From: Bryobacterales bacterium
Lineage (GTDB): Bacteria > Acidobacteriota > Terriglobia > Bryobacterales > Bryobacteraceae
Length of the DNA stretch: 34,395 nt
Assembly (NCBI GenBank): GCA_026129915.1
Contig: JAHCHD010000037.1
Location: forward strand, 1 to 34,395
Direction of reading: 5' to 3'
How positions within the stretch are numbered: position 1 is the first letter of the stretch; every line of letters begins with the position of its first letter. Shown here piece by piece: positions 7,869-15,635 of this stretch. Under the pieces are notes generated by a model. The model saw nothing but the letters and a program-made list of their open reading frames with translations, did not search any database and was not told the DNA's origin. The position numbers were made by a program, and so were the translations under genes.

Positions 7869-8837
7869 CTAGGACTCGCGCGCGTGCCCGCTGCCCATGG
7901 ACCGTCGCGAAAAGTCCTTGTGGCTACGGCGTTCGCCGCGGGCAATCAACGCCTTGGCCGCTTCTTCGGAGGAAATCCCCCCGCGTGCGCCAATCGCCGT
8001 GCAATTCAGGGCAGCCAAAGCGTTGGCAAACTCCAGCGAATCCTGGAGCGACAACTCCTTCAGCAAAGCGTAGCAGAACCCGCCATGGAAGATATCGCCC
8101 GCGCCGGTGGTGTCTTCACAATTCACCACGAAGGCGGGCGAGTAGTAGAAGCGCCCATCCATGCGGGCTAGCGCGCCATAGGCGCCGAGGGTCATCGCGG
8201 CCACCCGCATGCTGTATTGCTGCTGGATGAGTTCGAGTGCGTGAAATGGATCCTTTTCACCCGTCCAGGCCGTGGGGAATTCCGAACTCGTGATGAGGTA
8301 ATCCACGTTCGGCAGCACCTGTTCAAAGCCCTGGTAGATGGTATCGACGTCCACGGTTACGGGAATCTTGTGCTTTCGCGCCAGCGACGCCGCCTTGGCC
8401 ACCGCCAGCGTATCGTGCCCATCAATGTGTAGCAGACGCGTGCTGGCGATCATCTCCTCAGTGATGTCGTCAGCTTCCAGGCGAAGGCAGTCGGCGCGCT
8501 GCCAGAGCACAGTGCGTTCGCCGGTGGTCTTATCGATGAGGATATAGGCAGTCTGGTTGGGGCAGTTAGCCACCACCTTCACATCGCTGATGTCGATACC
8601 AGAGACTTGCAGGCTCTCCAGTTGGATCTTGCCCCGCAAGTCGTCGCCCACAGTGCCTATATACTTCGTCCGCAGTCCCAGCTTGGCGCACTGCACCATG
8701 GCGCTGGCTACCTGTCCGCCAGGGCTATACATTTCCTCGTCAAAGGCGATCTTGCCAGCGTAAGCGGGGAACTTCGGGAGCAGGATGAGGGTGTCGGTAG
8801 CGTTGAGACCGACCCCAGTGACATCGAACTGAGGCAT
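7869..8837 (-). CDS. PfkB-family carbohydrate kinase
   Basis: A 322-residue ribokinase-like kinase that phosphorylates a sugar or nucleoside hydroxyl with ATP in the cytoplasm. It shows the N-terminal substrate motif SPGGQVASAMVQCAKLG (residues 38-54) with GTVGDD following. The C-terminal PfkB signature is DTTGAGDIFHGGF, with GAGD at 245-248 and Asp248 the catalytic base. The length is normal for the family. ATG 8837 starts where family similarity starts (PQFDVTGVGLNATD). The frame is open to 9482, but that extension is low-complexity and includes a tandem repeat, so it is rejected. It is the first gene of the pfkB-rhomboid-PIG-L unit. The sugar is not predictable. Confidence 0.87.
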   Translation of the reverse strand: MPQFDVTGVGLNATDTLILLPKFPAYAGKIAFDEEMYSPGGQVASAMVQCAKLGLRTKYIGTVGDDLRGKIQLESLQVSGIDISDVKVVANCPNQTAYILIDKTTGERTVLWQRADCLRLEADDITEEMIASTRLLHIDGHDTLAVAKAASLARKHKIPVTVDVDTIYQGFEQVLPNVDYLITSSEFPTAWTGEKDPFHALELIQQQYSMRVAAMTLGAYGALARMDGRFYYSPAFVVNCEDTTGAGDIFHGGFCYALLKELSLQDSLEFANALAALNCTAIGARGGISSEEAAKALIARGERRSHKDFSRRSMGSGHARES

Positions 8838-9036
8838 AACCCGTGAGATTAGCACAAGGGGTGCCGGGAGGGTGGGACGGCATTGACCGGACTGCATGGA
8901 CTGGACTGTGGCGACAAGACATTGGCGGAACCGGCAAGTGAGGCTGCGATTACGAAACGAACTGCAACGGAATAGGGGCGTGACCGGGGGGACACCGATG
9001 TTTAGACGGTTGTCGTGCTTCCCCGGCGGTTCCGCC

Positions 9037-9081
9037 AAATCCGACAGATCCGACAAATCCGACAAATCCGACGTTTCCGAC
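9037..9081. repeat. Five-unit 9-bp tandem repeat
   Basis: Five consecutive 9-base units: AAATCCGAC, AGATCCGAC, AAATCCGAC, AAATCCGAC, GTTTCCGAC. Only the first three bases vary. Translated it gives Ser-Asp-Lys-type repeats on one strand and Ser-Asp-Leu on the other, which creates misleading open frames. It is an intergenic microsatellite-like array about 200 bp upstream of the PfkB start. Confidence 0.85.
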
Positions 9082-9116
9082 AGGTATTTCCTTTGACTCG
9101 CGCACGGGGTTCGGCC

Positions 9117-9134
9117 TTTACGGAACGAACTCAG
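9117..9134 (+). repeat. 18-bp dispersed repeat, copy 2
   Basis: An exact 18-base match to 4754-4771. The 12-base core CGGAACGAACTC (9121-9132) is inverted at 10332-10343, so copies 2 and 3 face each other across about 1.2 kb. Confidence 0.6.
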
Positions 9135-9604
9135 GGAGGCACGGTGACCAGCGTCCCTGCCTCGGCCTTGTTCCAGCGAAGCCATCGTTTTGCCGCGGAC
9201 GGCAATCTTTTTTCTGTGCTGCATCTTAGACCTGGGACCGGGTTGTTTTGTCAAACGGTGCTCTGCTGAAACCATTCGATCGAGTGTAGCGATGGGGATT
9301 GCAGATTCGTGCACCGCGCTCCATAAGTGGTTGATGGAGTGGGCAATGGAGGTTGTGACAGGCGTTGGAGACTTCGGCTGGGGCGGGCAAAACTTCGCAC
9401 GGTGACTGGGGAAGGCGCGGATCTGACGGCCGAAGAGACTGAGATGGTATTGTTGCCGGAGGCGGTGAACGAGCAGGCGCAAATGGGCGCCTGCCCCTTG
9501 GACGCTTCGCGGCTACTGCTTGCTTTCCTGGGGTCGAAACCGGCGGCATTCGATGCGCTTGCCCCCTCGGCCTGCTTCAATTGTCGGGCGCTAACGCAAC
9601 TCAA

Positions 9605-9736
9605 CGTGATCCGGTACCGGTGGCCAGTGAGAGGTGTGCGGCGTGCTGCCGTGACTGGAAGTTCCGTTGCGAGAATTTCGAGGTTCGAGTCGAATGTCAC
9701 CGAAACCTTGACTTGGGGAGTGGAGCCTGACCGCAC
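9605..9736 (-). pseudogene. Short protein-like fragment in the repeat-rich region
   Basis: The minus strand reads TPQVKVSVTFDSNLEILATE and on to GHRYRITLSCV, a stretch with protein-like beta-strand alternation. It has no start codon context or recognisable family. It may be the distal half of the fragment at 9833-10118, in a different frame and separated by the 40-bp-period repeat. This is a weak call. Confidence 0.2.
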
Positions 9737-9743
9737 TTGGACT

Positions 9744-9832
9744 CATTTGGGCATTGAGTCGCCTGATGGCGACATTATGGCGACATTTGGGCATTGAGCC
9801 GCCTGATGGCGAAATTCCATGACGGCGACATT
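9744..9832. repeat. 40-bp-period direct repeat with three GGCGACATT motifs
   Basis: A 29-base block (CATTTGGGCATTGAG, then Y, then CGCCTGATGGCGA) occurs at 9744-9772 and again at 9784-9812 with a single T/C difference. GGCGACATT occurs at 9768-9776, 9779-9787 and 9824-9832; on the other strand this is AATGTCGCC. Multiple terminal copies of such short motifs are typical of IS21-like element ends, so this could be a leftover IS terminus. No istA or istB sequence is present. Confidence 0.6.
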
Positions 9833-10118
9833 CTAGCTTGACGGTTTGCTGGAAATCGCCTGTCCGTGCCCTGATCTCCGCGCCAGCGGAATCGGAAGCT
9901 GAGTCGTCCCACCGGGCAGGCAGGGAAAAGCGAAACTCGGTGGGCTGACCTCGGCGGACCTGGACGGCCCTTGGCGGCAACTCTTCATCTCCAATGTCCA
10001 GAAGACCCTCCCACGCAACGTTGGGAAATGATGCCCGCGATAGCGGATATATGGAGTCTGCATGAACAAGCAAGGGCGCGCCGAGTATGAAAATGATCTT
10101 TAGGGATAGGGCGATCAA
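9833..10118 (-). pseudogene. Possible remnant of a secreted protein
   Basis: From a TTG at 10118 the minus strand encodes a signal-peptide-like start (LIALSLKIIFILGAPLLVHA) followed by ordinary-looking protein: PNVAWEGLLDIGDEELPP, then QVRRGQPTEFRFSLPARWDD, then RARTGDFQQTV. Protein character ends at the repeat at 9832. There is no Shine-Dalgarno and no recognised family. It may be a gene cut by a mobile element, with 9605-9736 as a distal piece. Confidence 0.3.
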
Positions 10119-10331
10119 GGAGGCAGGGCCGTTGAACGCGTCAAGCGCAACGGCGGGGTTTGGTAGCAGAAGGCCCGGCCCTTGCTGGTCGAGGGCCTCC
10201 GCAGTGTGGTTGATTCCGGCATTTGCGGTGGGACGTGGACAGATGTTCACCGCATCCGCGCTCCTGGCGTGAGGTTCGGCAGGGACAAGACGTTCACTTG
10301 CGGTCTCGTCGCTTGCTGAGGACCGGCACGG

Positions 10332-10343
10332 GAGTTCGTTCCG
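10332..10343 (-). repeat. Inverted copy of the dispersed-repeat core
   Basis: GAGTTCGTTCCG is the exact reverse complement of CGGAACGAACTC at 9121-9132 and 4758-4769. Only 12 bases match, so chance is possible, but the orientation would suit the far end of an inserted element. Confidence 0.35.
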
Positions 10344-10561
10344 GCAAGCTCATAACCTGATCACGAGTTCCCCGGTGCCTAGCCGGTGTGGCAGACTGAA
10401 AGGCATTTGGGAGACGGGCTGGAGGCGAGGTGAGGCTGCGCAGAACGGGAACGGGTACCGAGAGTCGGGTGACGAAATTCCTGCCAGCGAGGACGTGCGC
10501 ACCAGGCCGGCTGCCCGGCAGCCGGGACAGACGACACTGAATCCAGCGGCGGTGAGAGCCG

Positions 10562-11212
10562 ATGCAGACTGACGAAAAGATTCTCATTGAGACACTGCTC
10601 CAGGCGTTCGACTTACTGGGCACCTTTGTGTTTGCGATCAGCGGCGCAATCGCCGGAGCCCGGCACCGGCTGGACCTCTTCGGAGTGCTTGTACTCTCAG
10701 TGGCCGCGGCAACCTGCGGCGGCATTGCGCGCGACTTGATAATCGGCGCTCTTCCGCCGGCGTCGATCCAAGACTGGCGATATGTGGGCGTCTCCGTGGT
10801 GGCGGGCATCATTACGTTCTTCTGGCACTCCAAGGTCACACGCTTGCAGTATGCCCTGCTGGTGTTCGACGCGGCGGGTCTCAGCCTGTTCGCAGTGGTG
10901 GGTGCGGGTAAGGCGATCGCCTATCAGATTGGACCGCTGGGGGCAGCGATGCTGGGAATGCTCACCGGAATCGGCGGGGGCGTGATGAGAGATGTGCTGG
11001 TGTCCGAAGTGCCCGCGGTGCTTCGTGCCGACGTGTATGCGGTGGCCGCGCTGGCGGGGGCAAGCGTCGTTGTGCTGGGCCATTCGATGCAATGGTCTTC
11101 ACAATCCACGGCGCTTGCCGGTGCGCTGCTCTGCTTCTGTATTCGTATGTTTGCGATCCATCTGCGATGGCAGTTCCCCGTGGCAAAACCGCCTGAGCCC
11201 CCTGCCGGGTAG
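10562..11212 (+). CDS. TRIC-type (UPF0126) cation channel family protein
   Basis: A 216-residue membrane protein with about seven helices built as two repeats of the TRIC/UPF0126 domain (YicG-like). The first repeat shows FAISGAIAGARHRLDLFGV, then GGIARDLIIGALPP. The second shows DAAGLSLFAVVGAGKA, then GIGGGVMRDVLVSEVPAVLRADVYA. The paired GG..RD..(G/S)..P motifs are diagnostic. Prokaryotic relatives form trimeric monovalent cation channels (family knowledge). The ATG follows GGTGAGAGCCG. It is convergent with the esterase gene, 12 bp apart, with no terminator visible between the stops. Confidence 0.88.
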   Translation: MQTDEKILIETLLQAFDLLGTFVFAISGAIAGARHRLDLFGVLVLSVAAATCGGIARDLIIGALPPASIQDWRYVGVSVVAGIITFFWHSKVTRLQYALLVFDAAGLSLFAVVGAGKAIAYQIGPLGAAMLGMLTGIGGGVMRDVLVSEVPAVLRADVYAVAALAGASVVVLGHSMQWSSQSTALAGALLCFCIRMFAIHLRWQFPVAKPPEPPAG

Positions 11213-11224
11213 GAACACAGAGCG

Positions 11225-12199
11225 TCAAGAATTGCTGCGGACAAACTCGCGGATCTGCTCCTGAAGGGAGGATTGGCGCAGGCTGGCGAGGGCAATGATG
11301 GAACTGTGGTCCTCTCCAGGGTAGATTTCCTTTTCCACCAGTACGCGATGGGACTTGAGCGCCTGGGCCAGAGCTTCGGTCTGCTTCTCGATTCCCGGCG
11401 CATCTTCCGTCCCTGCCACCAGCAGAAAGGGTGGCGCGTCAGCGGGCGCGAACTCCCTGGCGAAGTGGAGGGGCGAGGCCTCCGCCCAGTAACTGGGATC
11501 CGCCCCAAAGGCATATTCAAACCCAGGTCCAATGGCATAGATGCCGCTGATGCCAACCACCCCCCGAATGATGCCTTTCCCTTGAAAATGGAAATCCAGA
11601 TACCGGGAGTCGAGGGCCACCTGGGCGGCGATATGGGCGCCGGAGGAATGCCCGGCGAGAAAGATCCTGTCAGGATTCCCGCCGAGCCTATGGATGTTGT
11701 CGCGCACCCAGTTGATGGCCGCGGCAGCGTCCTTCAAAGGCTCAGGAAACTTGTATTTCGGCGCTAGCGAATAGCTGGGTATCACGCAGGTGATGCCCCC
11801 CAGAGCAAAGCTGACGCCCAAGGGGATGTACTGCCGGCGATGCCCGCTGCGCCATGCGCCGCCATGGAAGAAGATCACGACGGGCGCCCTGCCCTTCGTT
11901 TGATCGCGATAGACATCCAAGCGCCTCGAATCCGCGTCCTCGCGCACGCTCAAGCGGTAGGAGAGGCTGTGCGACACGGCAACGGCGGGGGGAATATCCA
12001 GGCGCAACTGACGGATGTGCTCTGCCGCGCGCGGGGAAGCTCCCGGCGGAACCTGTGGAACCGGGGCCTCGTCTTGCGCGCCGTGCAATGCTCCGGGCAT
12101 TGCCAGCGCAGCCATCCCCGCTATCAGGGAGCGGCGCGAAAGCCCACTGTCCACGCGGATATAACCCGCTTCAGAGTATGTATGAGAGAACCCGTACAT
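11225..12199 (-). CDS. Exported alpha/beta-hydrolase (BD-FAE/carboxylesterase-like)
   Basis: A 324-residue esterase of the hormone-sensitive-lipase/feruloyl-esterase-like group. The oxyanion motif HGGAW is at 112-116, the nucleophile elbow GHSSG at 183-187 (Ser185), the probable acid Asp266 in GTED, and the catalytic His298 in GEDHSS. The N terminus carries a Tat-like motif (SRRSLIAG, Arg22-Arg23) and a hydrophobic segment ending near ALHGAQ, so export to the periplasm is likely. About 20 residues precede the twin Arg, which is long; a GTG at 12154 would start closer to it. It lies 63 bp downstream of the methyltransferase in the same direction. The substrate could be short-chain or aryl esters. 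Confidence 0.85.
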   Translation of the reverse strand: MYGFSHTYSEAGYIRVDSGLSRRSLIAGMAALAMPGALHGAQDEAPVPQVPPGASPRAAEHIRQLRLDIPPAVAVSHSLSYRLSVREDADSRRLDVYRDQTKGRAPVVIFFHGGAWRSGHRRQYIPLGVSFALGGITCVIPSYSLAPKYKFPEPLKDAAAAINWVRDNIHRLGGNPDRIFLAGHSSGAHIAAQVALDSRYLDFHFQGKGIIRGVVGISGIYAIGPGFEYAFGADPSYWAEASPLHFAREFAPADAPPFLLVAGTEDAPGIEKQTEALAQALKSHRVLVEKEIYPGEDHSSIIALASLRQSSLQEQIREFVRSNS

Positions 12200-12231
12200 G
12201 GGTGTATAACGCCGGAGCCACGCATCGCGGA

Positions 12232-12249
12232 GCCCGCGTGAGTGCGGGC
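12232..12249 (-). terminator. Weak hairpin after the methyltransferase gene
   Basis: GCCCGC (12232-12237) and GCGGGC (12244-12249) form a 6-bp GC stem with a 6-nt loop, 13 nt past the methyltransferase stop on the minus strand. No T-run follows, so at best it is a weak or factor-assisted terminator. Confidence 0.25.
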
Positions 12250-12262
12250 CGCCAGCTACCCG

Positions 12263-12838
12263 CTAGCGACGTGCACCCACCTTGTAGACGTATATCGAAT
12301 GCGGCCGCTGGAACACCTTGATTGTTTCCACTTTGGAGGGCTTCCAGCCATCGATCTCAAAATCGTGCGAGACCACGCAGGAACCGGGACGCAGTTCCTT
12401 CTCCAGTTTCGGACGAAGAATGGTGTTTGCCTCTGAGATCAGGTAGAGCGTAACGATATCCGCTTCAGAGAGGTTGGCGTCCATCATGTCGAGTTGCAGC
12501 ACGCGCACCCGGTCCTGCACGCCCGCTTCCACTACCTTATCGGTGGCCACCTGCGCCCACTTTGGCGACAGTTCCACGCCCACGGCGCGGGCGCGGTAGT
12601 TCTTGGCCGCAGTCACCAGAATGCGGCCGTCGCCGCATCCGAGGTCGTACACCACTTTGTCCTCGGCCACGCCGCAAAGCTCCAGCATGCGTTCCACCAC
12701 ATTCATCGGACTGGAGACGTAAGGCGCGAGGCTCTTCTTCATCTCCGCCTTTGACCGGCTCCCCTGCTCTTGGCCTGGTAACAGCGGAACGGCCGCGGCA
12801 AAAAGCATAATCGCCACTAGTTGTGCAAAAGACTTCAT
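12263..12838 (-). CDS. Class I SAM methyltransferase with an N-terminal signal peptide
   Basis: A 191-residue Rossmann-fold methyltransferase. Motif I is VVYDLGCGDGRIL at 62-74, the acidic residue after strand 2 is Glu89 (VGVELSP), and a later acidic motif (LQLDMMDAN) binds adenine. The first 22 residues (MKSFAQLVAIMLFAAAVPLLPG) look like a cleavable Sec signal or membrane anchor, which is odd for an enzyme needing cytoplasmic SAM. Similar small VYDLGCGDGRI proteins carry such leaders in several phyla; whether they act outside the cytoplasm or are anchored facing inward is unknown. Its ATG overlaps the stop of the VWA-related gene by 4 nt. The methyl acceptor is unknown. Confidence 0.82.
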   Translation of the reverse strand: MKSFAQLVAIMLFAAAVPLLPGQEQGSRSKAEMKKSLAPYVSSPMNVVERMLELCGVAEDKVVYDLGCGDGRILVTAAKNYRARAVGVELSPKWAQVATDKVVEAGVQDRVRVLQLDMMDANLSEADIVTLYLISEANTILRPKLEKELRPGSCVVSHDFEIDGWKPSKVETIKVFQRPHSIYVYKVGARR

Positions 12839-14100
12839 TGCGCGCCCATGTTGGCTGACAGTTTCTTCGACTTATAGTCCTCAATCTGGGTAAACATCTT
12901 GCGCACCGCCGGGAACAGATCCTGCGGACGATACACAGTGAACTCCTGCCCGCGGAAGAAGCGAACCGCGTGCCCGATGGCGTCGCGGAAGGGATTCTCC
13001 TTGGGATTCAGGTTGTAGTTCACATAAAACAACGGAAACTGCACGCTCCCCACTTCGCCAAGCAGATCCTTCGGTGGGTTTGCTTCCAGCATTACCTTCG
13101 GCCCCACAAAAATTACCCCATCCACATCGCTGTCCATGGATACTTCCGAGGTAATCAGCTGCGTCAAGAAACGCGTGTCGCTATTCTTATCGGCCAATAG
13201 GCTGTAGCGAATCGTACCCTGGTTCAGAGTGTCAATCGCGTCGCCGATGGCGGGATAATCCACTTCACTCGTGGCATCCTGCCGGTAGAGCAAACGCTGC
13301 TCGCGGACGTTGAACACCACCACGGACACCTTGTCCACCCGCTCGTCCCGGGAGATACTCTGCAGGATGGAGGCGAGCGCGGCCAGATCCACCGGCTGCA
13401 GGGCCGCCGAACGGATATTCAGCGGAGCAAAATGCACCAGAACTTTCACATGGAGTGACGCGCTGCTTTCGGCTTTCGGTACATCCAACTGGGGCGGGTT
13501 CTTGAAGGGGTGGCTGGGGGCCTGGCGCACCGCGCCCGCAGCAAGAGTCACCGGCGAAAGCGCACCCGCCTCGGCCGCTACGTCGAAGGTCCAGGAATTG
13601 GCGCAGACCCTCTCGCGACGGTCACGCATCAGCCACTCCAGCTTGTACTTTCCAGTGCCGGCCAGCACGGTACCCTGCAGCACCACAGTGCCCTTAGGCG
13701 GTTCGTCGTCTTCGCCAAACTGAAGGTCGGGCACTCGGAATCGCTGGATGAAGTACCGCTTCTGCTTGGGCTGGTCGACAGGATAGACGCGAAACAGGAC
13801 ACTGAGCATATTCTCGCCGTCGAAAAGCTCCGCCAGGGGCAATTCCGCCTGATAGCCTGCGTGGTAATTCATATCGAAACCCAGCACGGTTGCGGTGCTT
13901 TCCACCTTGCAACGGAGGTCGTCCCGGGGGATATCCGCTTCAAAAATAGCGAGGTCAGAGAGCGGGATGTTCACGCCCGTGTACTCAGCGGGGGTGAGCA
14001 TATCCTGGCCGGGTGCGAGGAGGGCAAGCCCCAGGAAGAGAGCAGCCAGGGACAGGCAAGAACCAAACTGACAGCGACAATCCAGCCAATCACGATACAT
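12835..14100 (-). CDS. Secreted VWA-related protein of unknown function
   Basis: A 421-residue exported protein. Residues 14-31 form a hydrophobic signal (SLAALFLGLALLAPGQ). The middle (about 35-190) looks like beta-rich domains (LEWLMRDRRERVCANSWTFD). The C-terminal half resembles the VWFA-related domain proteins common in Acidobacteriota (SVVVFNVREQRLLYRQD, then DSDVDGVIFVGPKVML), but no clear MIDAS DxSxS motif is visible, so metal binding is doubtful. The open frame begins at ATG 14100; Cys9 and Cys14 do not form a clear lipobox. It is translationally coupled to the signal-peptide methyltransferase, which suggests a joint envelope function. The exact family is unrecognised. Confidence 0.65.
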   Translation of the reverse strand: MYRDWLDCRCQFGSCLSLAALFLGLALLAPGQDMLTPAEYTGVNIPLSDLAIFEADIPRDDLRCKVESTATVLGFDMNYHAGYQAELPLAELFDGENMLSVLFRVYPVDQPKQKRYFIQRFRVPDLQFGEDDEPPKGTVVLQGTVLAGTGKYKLEWLMRDRRERVCANSWTFDVAAEAGALSPVTLAAGAVRQAPSHPFKNPPQLDVPKAESSASLHVKVLVHFAPLNIRSAALQPVDLAALASILQSISRDERVDKVSVVVFNVREQRLLYRQDATSEVDYPAIGDAIDTLNQGTIRYSLLADKNSDTRFLTQLITSEVSMDSDVDGVIFVGPKVMLEANPPKDLLGEVGSVQFPLFYVNYNLNPKENPFRDAIGHAVRFFRGQEFTVYRPQDLFPAVRKMFTQIEDYKSKKLSANMGAQ

Positions 14101-14253
14101 ACAGCGCGCCTCGGTGCGAATCGAAAGCTACCACCTGGCCGACTGGTCACGCCTCAATCTCCCGCTGGACTAACCGGGTCCCATCCAACCGAGGCCGAGG
14201 GCAAGGTATATTGCTTTCTAGTATAGGAGATCGCCCGTCCGCAAGTGGGTGAA

Positions 14254-14278
14254 GTGGTTTCTTTGGCGAAGAAACCGC
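14254..14278. terminator. Hairpin between the TPR gene and the VWA-related gene
   Basis: GGTTTCTT (14256-14263) pairs with AAGAAACC (14269-14276) around a 5-nt TGGCG loop, and GT/GC flanks can extend it. It lies about 60 nt after the TPR gene stop on the minus strand. There is no T-run, so an intergenic structural element or weak terminator is possible. Confidence 0.3.
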
Positions 14279-14335
14279 GGAACGTCAAGAATCGCCTGCT
14301 GGATTAGGCTATCGAGACGAGCGGAAATGCTGGCG

Positions 14336-15544
14336 TCACGCATCCTTGCGAACAAACCGCTTGGCCAGATAGCCCCGCGATTCCTTGGCTGCCTCGCTTT
14401 GAGGAGCAAGCGCGATCGCCTTCTGATAGGCAGTGCGCGCCGCATCGCGATTGCCCATCATGTCATTCACCTGGCCTAGCCGCATGTACGCGAGCACGCT
14501 GGTGTGCAGATCCAAATCCTCAGCGCCCTGCGTGGATGCCCGCAAATTCCTGAGCGCTTCCGGATAGTTACGGTACCAGAAATTGAAGTTGCCCTTGGCA
14601 TACTCCAAGCGGGCGGAGGGCATTCGCGGGAATGCGTTCTTGTCGCTGGCCAGCGCGGCGTCCATCTCCGCGAACACGCGTCGCGCTTCCGCTTCCTGCC
14701 CCAGGTCGCTGTGAATCTGCACCAGTTCCAGACGGAAGAGATGGTTGGCGGGAAACTTAGCCGCCAATTCGCGCAGCAGCGGAATTGCCCGCGGTGAGGC
14801 CTCTTTCCCCTCCCTGCGATAGATGGCGGCCAGCATCACCTTGGCATCGTAGGGCACCCGCACTCCATTGCGGGCGACGTCTTCGAGTGTGCGGATTCCC
14901 TTCTCTTTATCTCCCCGGAAACCCACCAGAAAGCCCAGCAGCTTGTAAAACGGCGACAAGCTCCCCACGACGTAGTCATGCATCCCTTGCACAAAGCGCG
15001 CGTCCACGAAGTCCGGTTTCAGCTCGGCCACCCGGTTGTGCAGCTTGCGGGCCTCCGTGGCATCAGACAAGGCGCTACGGGCGGCCTTTTCCACCAGAAA
15101 GTTATAGTTGGCTCGCAACCCCAGCGCGATGCCGCGGGAATAGAGGGCATCCGTATCGTCGGGATTCTTGGCAAGGGCGGCGTCGGTGAGGCGAAGCACG
15201 GAGTCGATGCAGCGGAAGAACTCTGCCTTTTCCGCGGAAGTGATCTCCGCGCCGGCGCGCCGAAGGAAGGGGTTATTTCCACTCACCAGCTGCGACTCCA
15301 GCGCGCCCGCCCGGAATAGCACCCGGTAGAGATGAGCTTGCGCCAAGTGGTTGTAGGGGCGGGCTATGCCCGGCTGTTCCTTCAGTTCCTGCTGAAACCA
15401 GCGGATGGCCTCGGGATAGTCGAGGTTGTAGAAGTACAGGAAGCCCTTCTCCAGGTTCGCGGGCATATCCAGCCTTGGCTGCGCCTCTACCCGTAACGGG
15501 ATAGCGCACAAGGCAAGCAGCAGAACGAACCACGAAGAGCGCAT
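14336..15544 (-). CDS. Exported TPR-repeat protein
   Basis: A 402-residue periplasmic or secreted protein. Residues 1-21 form a Sec signal peptide (SSWFVLLLALCAIPLRVEA, then Q). The rest is helical with tetratricopeptide-like pairs, for example LEKGFLYFYNLDYPEAIRWF near 33-52, TDALYSRGIALGLRANYN, AIPLLRELAAKFPANHLFRL, ARLEYAKGNFNFWYRNYPEA and MRLGQVNDMMGNRDAARTAY near 365-385. TPRs mediate protein contacts; the partner is unknown. The ATG at 15544 is chosen because it opens directly on the signal peptide; the frame extends to 15748, but that part overlaps queG and is not family-like. It follows queG with a 91-bp gap. Confidence 0.8.
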   Translation of the reverse strand: MRSSWFVLLLALCAIPLRVEAQPRLDMPANLEKGFLYFYNLDYPEAIRWFQQELKEQPGIARPYNHLAQAHLYRVLFRAGALESQLVSGNNPFLRRAGAEITSAEKAEFFRCIDSVLRLTDAALAKNPDDTDALYSRGIALGLRANYNFLVEKAARSALSDATEARKLHNRVAELKPDFVDARFVQGMHDYVVGSLSPFYKLLGFLVGFRGDKEKGIRTLEDVARNGVRVPYDAKVMLAAIYRREGKEASPRAIPLLRELAAKFPANHLFRLELVQIHSDLGQEAEARRVFAEMDAALASDKNAFPRMPSARLEYAKGNFNFWYRNYPEALRNLRASTQGAEDLDLHTSVLAYMRLGQVNDMMGNRDAARTAYQKAIALAPQSEAAKESRGYLAKRFVRKDA

Positions 15545-15635
15545 GCAATCCACAGAATAAAGGATGTCCTGATTGCAAAGGAGGTTGCAATGCGGTGATG
15601 GCGGCAGGGTGCGTGCGGGACGGTGCTTGCTGCCC

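Larger units (their letters stand above)
8838..10561. other. 1.7-kb stretch without a convincing gene, rich in repeats
   Basis: Between the PfkB start and the TRIC-channel gene no frame shows a credible full-length protein. Open frames here are low-complexity, frequently overlap each other, and lack ribosome binding sites. The stretch holds a 9-bp tandem repeat (9037-9081), one copy of the 18-bp dispersed repeat (9117-9134), a 40-bp-period repeat with GGCGACATT motifs (9744-9832), an inverted copy of the dispersed core (10332-10343), and two short protein-like fragments on the minus strand. It probably contains the PfkB promoter at its left end. A decayed mobile-element insertion is the simplest reading. 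Confidence 0.5.

Noticed and set aside
9037..9081. CRISPR-like array
   Set aside because: The units are 9 bp with no spacers; it is a simple tandem repeat.
8838..9482. N-terminal extension of the PfkB kinase frame (to 537 aa)
   Set aside because: The extension translates the 9-bp tandem repeat and other low-complexity sequence, while family similarity begins exactly at ATG 8837.
9251..9736. Full-length 161-aa minus-strand gene
   Set aside because: Only a short part looks protein-like. The rest is Ser/Pro/Arg low complexity with no ribosome binding site or family.
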